Shown: positions 13,144-16,207 of the stretch, in pieces
Numbering within the stretch: the stretch's first letter is position 1
Layout of the letters: each line of letters starts with the position of its first letter
Assembly (NCBI GenBank): GCA_023386795.1
Contig: JAEWJB010000082.1
Location: 1 to 16,207, forward strand
DNA: 16,207 nt
Source of the DNA: Pseudomonadota bacterium
GTDB lineage: Bacteria; Pseudomonadota; Gammaproteobacteria; Xanthomonadales; Xanthomonadaceae
Direction: 5' to 3'
Notes under the pieces: model-generated
Told to the model about the DNA's origin: nothing
Seen by the model: only the letters and a program-made list of their open reading frames with translations
The model's database searches: none
Position numbers and translations under genes: made by a program

Positions 13144-13909
13144 GATTGAAAACTTATCCATAGCTTTTGGTGGTTTAAAAGCTGTTGAGGATTTAAGCTT
13201 TCACATAAATGAAGGTGAAATATATGGACTTATAGGACCAAATGGTGCTGGTAAAACTACAGTATTTAATTGTATAACACAGTTTTATAAACCTGATCAT
13301 GGAAAGGTAATATTTAAAAGCTTAAAAAATCAAGATGTTGATTTAGTAGAAAAAAATACTCACGATATTATTAAACTCGGACTTGTTAGAACCTTTCAAA
13401 ATGTAGAGCTTATCCAGGATTTAAGTTTATTAGAAAATTTACTTATAGGAGCTCATATCGATTATAAATCAGGGTTATTTTCAAATGCATTTAGAACTAG
13501 AAAAGCAAAAAAAGAAGAGAAAACTAATATTGAAAAGGGAGAAAAAATTCTCAAGTTTTTAGGGCTAGAAGATAGAAAAGAAGAGTTAGCAGGTGGACAA
13601 CCTTATGGAGTGTTAAAAAAGATAGAACTTGGAAGAACACTTATGAGTAATCCTAAACTAATAATTTTAGATGAACCTGCTGCAGGTCTTAATGACACTG
13701 AAACCTTAGAGCTAGCAAAATTGATTAGAAATATAAGAGATGAATATAAATGCAATATTTTATTAGTTGAACATGATATGAGGCTTGTAATGGATATTTG
13801 TGATCGAATATGTGCAATATCTTTTGGGAAAAAACTTGCAGAAGGCACACCTAAGGAAATTCAAACTAACAAAGATGTTCAAGAAGCTTATTTAGGAAAG
13901 GATGAGTAA
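13121..13909 (+). CDS. livG: ABC transporter ATP-binding protein (LivG family) with altered signature motif
   Basis: This 262-residue ATPase has Walker A GPNGAGKT (39-46), Q-loop TFQ (91-93), Walker B LIILDE (180-185) followed by PAAGLN typical of LivG, and the switch histidine H218 in LVEHD. The signature region differs from the family. Where LivG proteins usually have a YGQQRR- or YGDQRR-like segment, this one reads PYGVLKKIELGR (161-172), so the usual glutamine is leucine. An AGGQ five residues earlier looks like a signature but is out of register. The partner ATPase has a normal LSGGE. ATG 13121 follows AGAAGGTG; an internal ATG at 13130 is possible. It overlaps livM and the next ATPase gene. 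Confidence 0.88.
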   Translation: MSLMQTLKIENLSIAFGGLKAVEDLSFHINEGEIYGLIGPNGAGKTTVFNCITQFYKPDHGKVIFKSLKNQDVDLVEKNTHDIIKLGLVRTFQNVELIQDLSLLENLLIGAHIDYKSGLFSNAFRTRKAKKEEKTNIEKGEKILKFLGLEDRKEELAGGQPYGVLKKIELGRTLMSNPKLIILDEPAAGLNDTETLELAKLIRNIRDEYKCNILLVEHDMRLVMDICDRICAISFGKKLAEGTPKEIQTNKDVQEAYLGKDE

Positions 13910-14630
13910 GATGGATAATTTAGCTTTAAAAATAAAAAATCTTACTGTTTCATATGGAAGTATAAAAGCCTTAAAAGGAATAGATATAGAAGTTCCAGAA
14001 GGGAAAATAGTTGCTTTACTTGGAGCCAATGGTGCAGGTAAAACAACTACCTTAAAAACTTTATCTGGACTTGTAGATGCAGAAGGTGGAAGTATAGAGT
14101 TTTATGGGAAAAACATCACTAATTTATCACCTGAGAAAATAACATCTTTAGGAATAGTTCAATCACCTGAAGGTAGGCAGATATTTTCGGATATTACAGT
14201 AGAAGAAAACTTAAGAATAGGAGCTTTTACCCTAAAGAAAAAGAAGGAAATAGAAAAAAACTTTGAAAGGGTTTATGGATACTTTCCAATATTAAAGGAA
14301 AGAAGAAAACAAGTGGCAGGAACATTAAGTGGTGGAGAACAGCAAATGCTTGCAATAGCAAGAGCTTTAATGGCTAGTCCTAAAGTACTTCTTTTAGATG
14401 AACCATCATTAGGCTTAGCCCCCCTTATAGTGAAAAATATATTTGAAATTGTAAAAGAAATAAATCAAGAAGGAACAACAGTACTTATAATTGAACAAAA
14501 TGCGCTTCAAACTCTAAAAATAGCTAATTACGCCTATGTATTAGAAGTTGGGGAAATAAATATTTCAGGAAAGGCAAGTGAGTTAATCCAAGATAAAAGA
14601 TTATTAGATGCATATCTTGGGGGAGAGTAA
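13902..14630 (+). CDS. livF: ABC transporter ATP-binding protein (LivF family)
   Basis: The 242-residue ATPase has Walker A GANGAGKT (41-48), the LivF-typical QSPEGRQIFSDITVEENL (87-104), signature LSGGEQQ (142-148) and Walker B LLLDEP (163-168). IIEQNA (196-201) replaces the switch histidine, as is normal in LivF. It pairs with the LivG-like subunit to power the importer. The start overlaps livG by 8 nt (ATG 13902); a second ATG at 13911 is spaced somewhat better from AAAGG (13897-13901) and would give 239 residues. Both choices keep all motifs. Confidence 0.9.
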   Translation: MSKMDNLALKIKNLTVSYGSIKALKGIDIEVPEGKIVALLGANGAGKTTTLKTLSGLVDAEGGSIEFYGKNITNLSPEKITSLGIVQSPEGRQIFSDITVEENLRIGAFTLKKKKEIEKNFERVYGYFPILKERRKQVAGTLSGGEQQMLAIARALMASPKVLLLDEPSLGLAPLIVKNIFEIVKEINQEGTTVLIIEQNALQTLKIANYAYVLEVGEINISGKASELIQDKRLLDAYLGGE

Positions 14631-14694
14631 GTCTTTAGGGAGCAATCCTTAATATATAGCCCAAAAATAAATTAAATATATGGAGGGAAATTTC

Positions 14695-15909
14695 ATGAGA
14701 AAAAAAATTTCATTACTTTTAGCTTCACTTACATTAACAATGGCTTTTGCGGGGTGTGGTAAAAAAGAAGAAGCTGCTCAAGGAGTTACTGAAACATCTA
14801 TAAAAGTGGGAAATAGTATAGCTACATCAGGAGCATTTGCCCCAGTAGGGGTTCCATTTAAAGCTGGTATTGAAGCTTACTTCAAAATGGTAAATGAAGG
14901 TGGAGGGGTTAAGGGTAGAAAAATAGAGTATGTTCATCAAGATGATGAATTTAACCCTGAAAAAGGAAAGGCTATACTAGATAAACTTGTAAATGATGAA
15001 AAAGTATTTGCTATAGTAGGTCACTTTGGAACTCCAGTAGTAGGAGCAACATTAGATGATCTTAAAGAAATAGGAATACCGTCTGTATACTTTGCAACAG
15101 GTACAGGAATTCTTTATAACGAAAATGCAACTAAAGGGGAAGGAGATAACATATTCCCTGTACAACCTGTATATCCAATGGAAGGTCGTATAATGACAGC
15201 ATGGGCTAAAGGAGAATTTAAGGCTAATAAAATAGGTGTAATTTATACTAATGATGATGCTGGTAAAGACTTAGTTAAGGGAGTTGAAACAGAGGCTAAA
15301 AATATTGGTGGAATTGAAGTTGTAAGCGAACAAGTTGCACCAGGAGCTGAGGATGTTTCTGCAGCTGTAACAAAGATTAAAAATTCAGATGTAGATACAA
15401 TAATAATTGCTGGAATACAAGGTACATTTCCTCAGATAGCAAAAGAATTAGCAAAGCAAGGAAATACAAAACCTGCTATAACAACATATGTAAACGTTGA
15501 TAAAACTATGGTTAATGCAATAAAAGCTGATGTAGCTGATAAATATGAAGTTTACGGTAATGCATGGGTTGACGTATCATCACCTTCTATGGGCGAGTTC
15601 CAAAAATGGGTTAAACAAGCTTCAAATGAAGACTTTACTGCTAATGCATATGCTATGACTGGTTGGATAGCAGCTGAATTTTTTGTAAAAGGTTTAGAAA
15701 AAGTTGATGGAGAAATAACTTGGGAAAACTATATAAAAGCTATGGAAAAAGAACCAATAAAGAATCCTTTTGGTGGAAGTATAGACTTTGCTGGTGGAAA
15801 GAGACTAGGTACTCAAGAGATGTCTTTAGCAAAAATGGACTTGAAGAGCCCAACAGGATGGTCTCCACATATTGGATTTAAGAGTATAAACGATATATTA
15901 AAAAAATAA
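14695..15909 (+). CDS. Substrate-binding lipoprotein of the Liv-type ABC importer
   Basis: The 404-residue protein has a lipoprotein signal: MRKKISLLL, a hydrophobic stretch, then the lipobox FAGC with C21 as the lipidated cysteine. The mature part is a type I periplasmic-binding fold (Leu/Ile/Val-binding-like) that begins IKVGNSIATSGAFAPVGVP, typical of the family. VPFKAGIEAYFKMVNEGG and the later VIYTNDDAGKDLVKG are also characteristic. It captures the substrate outside the membrane for the two permeases. ATG 14695 is chosen because GGAGGG (14682-14687) lies 7 nt upstream; an ATG at 14680 overlaps that site and would spoil the signal peptide. The ligand cannot be deduced. A 64-nt gap separates it from livF, and a hairpin follows it. 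Confidence 0.9.
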   Translation: MRKKISLLLASLTLTMAFAGCGKKEEAAQGVTETSIKVGNSIATSGAFAPVGVPFKAGIEAYFKMVNEGGGVKGRKIEYVHQDDEFNPEKGKAILDKLVNDEKVFAIVGHFGTPVVGATLDDLKEIGIPSVYFATGTGILYNENATKGEGDNIFPVQPVYPMEGRIMTAWAKGEFKANKIGVIYTNDDAGKDLVKGVETEAKNIGGIEVVSEQVAPGAEDVSAAVTKIKNSDVDTIIIAGIQGTFPQIAKELAKQGNTKPAITTYVNVDKTMVNAIKADVADKYEVYGNAWVDVSSPSMGEFQKWVKQASNEDFTANAYAMTGWIAAEFFVKGLEKVDGEITWENYIKAMEKEPIKNPFGGSIDFAGGKRLGTQEMSLAKMDLKSPTGWSPHIGFKSINDILKK

Positions 15910-15926
15910 ATAAGCTTTATGTTTTG

Positions 15927-15956
15927 GCTATCAGTCAAAATCCTTTGGCTGATAGC
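15927..15956 (+). other. Intercistronic hairpin between binding-protein and CoA-transferase genes
   Basis: GCTATCAGTCAAA (15927-15939) pairs with TTTGGCTGATAGC (15944-15956) around ATCC, with one G-T wobble. A-rich rather than T-rich sequence follows, so it is not a classic terminator. It may stabilise the upstream mRNA or reduce read-through, which is common after genes for abundant binding proteins. Confidence 0.5.
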
Positions 15957-15981
15957 ATAAAAACCTAAGGGAGGTCTTATT

Positions 15982-16207
15982 GTGTTACAAACAATTAAAT
16001 CAAAAGATGCAATAAATGAAAAATATATAACTATTGAGGAAGCCTTAGGCAAAATAAAGACAGGAGATATTATTGTTTCAGCCCTTGCAGCAGCAGAACC
16101 TGTAGAGATTCTAAAAAATCTTCATAAGATAGCTTATAGAGTTGAAGATGTAACTGTTACTACTTGTCTACCTATAGAAATGGCAGAATATTTTATTAAT
16201 CCTAAAT
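15982..16207 (+). CDS. Partial gene, N-terminus of a CoA-transferase (acetyl-CoA hydrolase/transferase family)
   Basis: This frame runs off the right edge after 75 complete codons. It starts at GTG 15982, since AAGGGAGGT (15967-15975) lies 6 nt upstream and no ATG is suitably placed. The segment YITIEEALGKIKTGDIIVSAL, followed by AAAEPVEILKNL and VEDVTVTTCLP, matches the N-terminal domain of the acetyl-CoA hydrolase/transferase family, which includes 4-hydroxybutyrate, succinate and butyrate CoA-transferases. Such enzymes move CoA between acyl groups and would activate an imported carboxylic acid. The catalytic glutamate lies in the C-terminal half and is not visible. Its place after the binding-protein gene makes it part of the same operon unless the hairpin at 15927-15956 ends transcription. 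Confidence 0.75.
   Translation, partial: MLQTIKSKDAINEKYITIEEALGKIKTGDIIVSALAAAEPVEILKNLHKIAYRVEDVTVTTCLPIEMAEYFINPK

Overview
The window looks like the chromosome of a low-GC Firmicute, most likely Clostridium or a close relative. The DNA is strongly A/T-rich, genes start with AGGAGG-type ribosome sites, lysine and isoleucine codons are AT-ending, and both a phosphotransferase (PTS) cellobiose-type locus and a Liv-type ABC operon are present. No tRNA, rRNA, CRISPR array or insertion sequence was seen.

Region 1 (1-1150) is visibly richer in G+C and looks foreign. It holds the first 38 codons of a leftward gene resembling LUD-domain lactate-utilisation proteins, a divergent Crp/Fnr-family regulator with a 14-bp palindrome just before its ribosome site, and a frameshifted leftward relic. 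The relic's N-terminus resembles a small protein (DUF4316-like) common in Firmicute integrative elements. This is probably the eroded edge of a mobile element.

Region 2 (1151-2450) is the least explained part. A leftward ribbon-helix-helix protein and a rightward 84-residue orphan protein flank a 538-bp gene-free stretch. That stretch contains an array of CTTTTTAA units placed exactly on an 8-bp lattice, a 23-bp direct repeat, and three hairpins whose stems differ in sequence but keep their pairing around similar purine loops. The layout recalls plasmid partition or operator modules, but no ParA or ParM partner is visible.

Region 3 (2451-8945) is a beta-glucoside/cellobiose utilisation locus. 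It has a GH1 6-phospho-beta-glucosidase on the minus strand, a divergent RpiR-type regulator with a palindromic operator between them, a LicR-like multidomain PTS activator with its own promoter, and PTS components IIA, IIB and IIC of the Lac/cellobiose family, closed by a terminator. The sugar would enter as a 6-phospho-beta-glucoside through IIA-IIB-IIC and be cleaved by the GH1 enzyme. The activator would be tuned by PTS phosphorylation.

Region 4 (9045-10050) is a single alpha/beta-hydrolase gene with a candidate CcpA cre site and its own terminator.

Region 5 (10140-16207, running off the end) is one operon. A strong promoter overlapped by two intertwined palindromes drives an atypical KAS III/HMG-CoA-synthase-fold enzyme, a complete branched-chain-amino-acid-type ABC importer (two permeases, two ATPases, a lipoprotein binding protein) and the start of a CoA-transferase of the acetyl-CoA hydrolase/transferase family. 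The combination suggests import of a small carboxylate or amino-acid-like compound, CoA activation and thioester carbon-carbon chemistry. The substrate cannot be read from the sequence.
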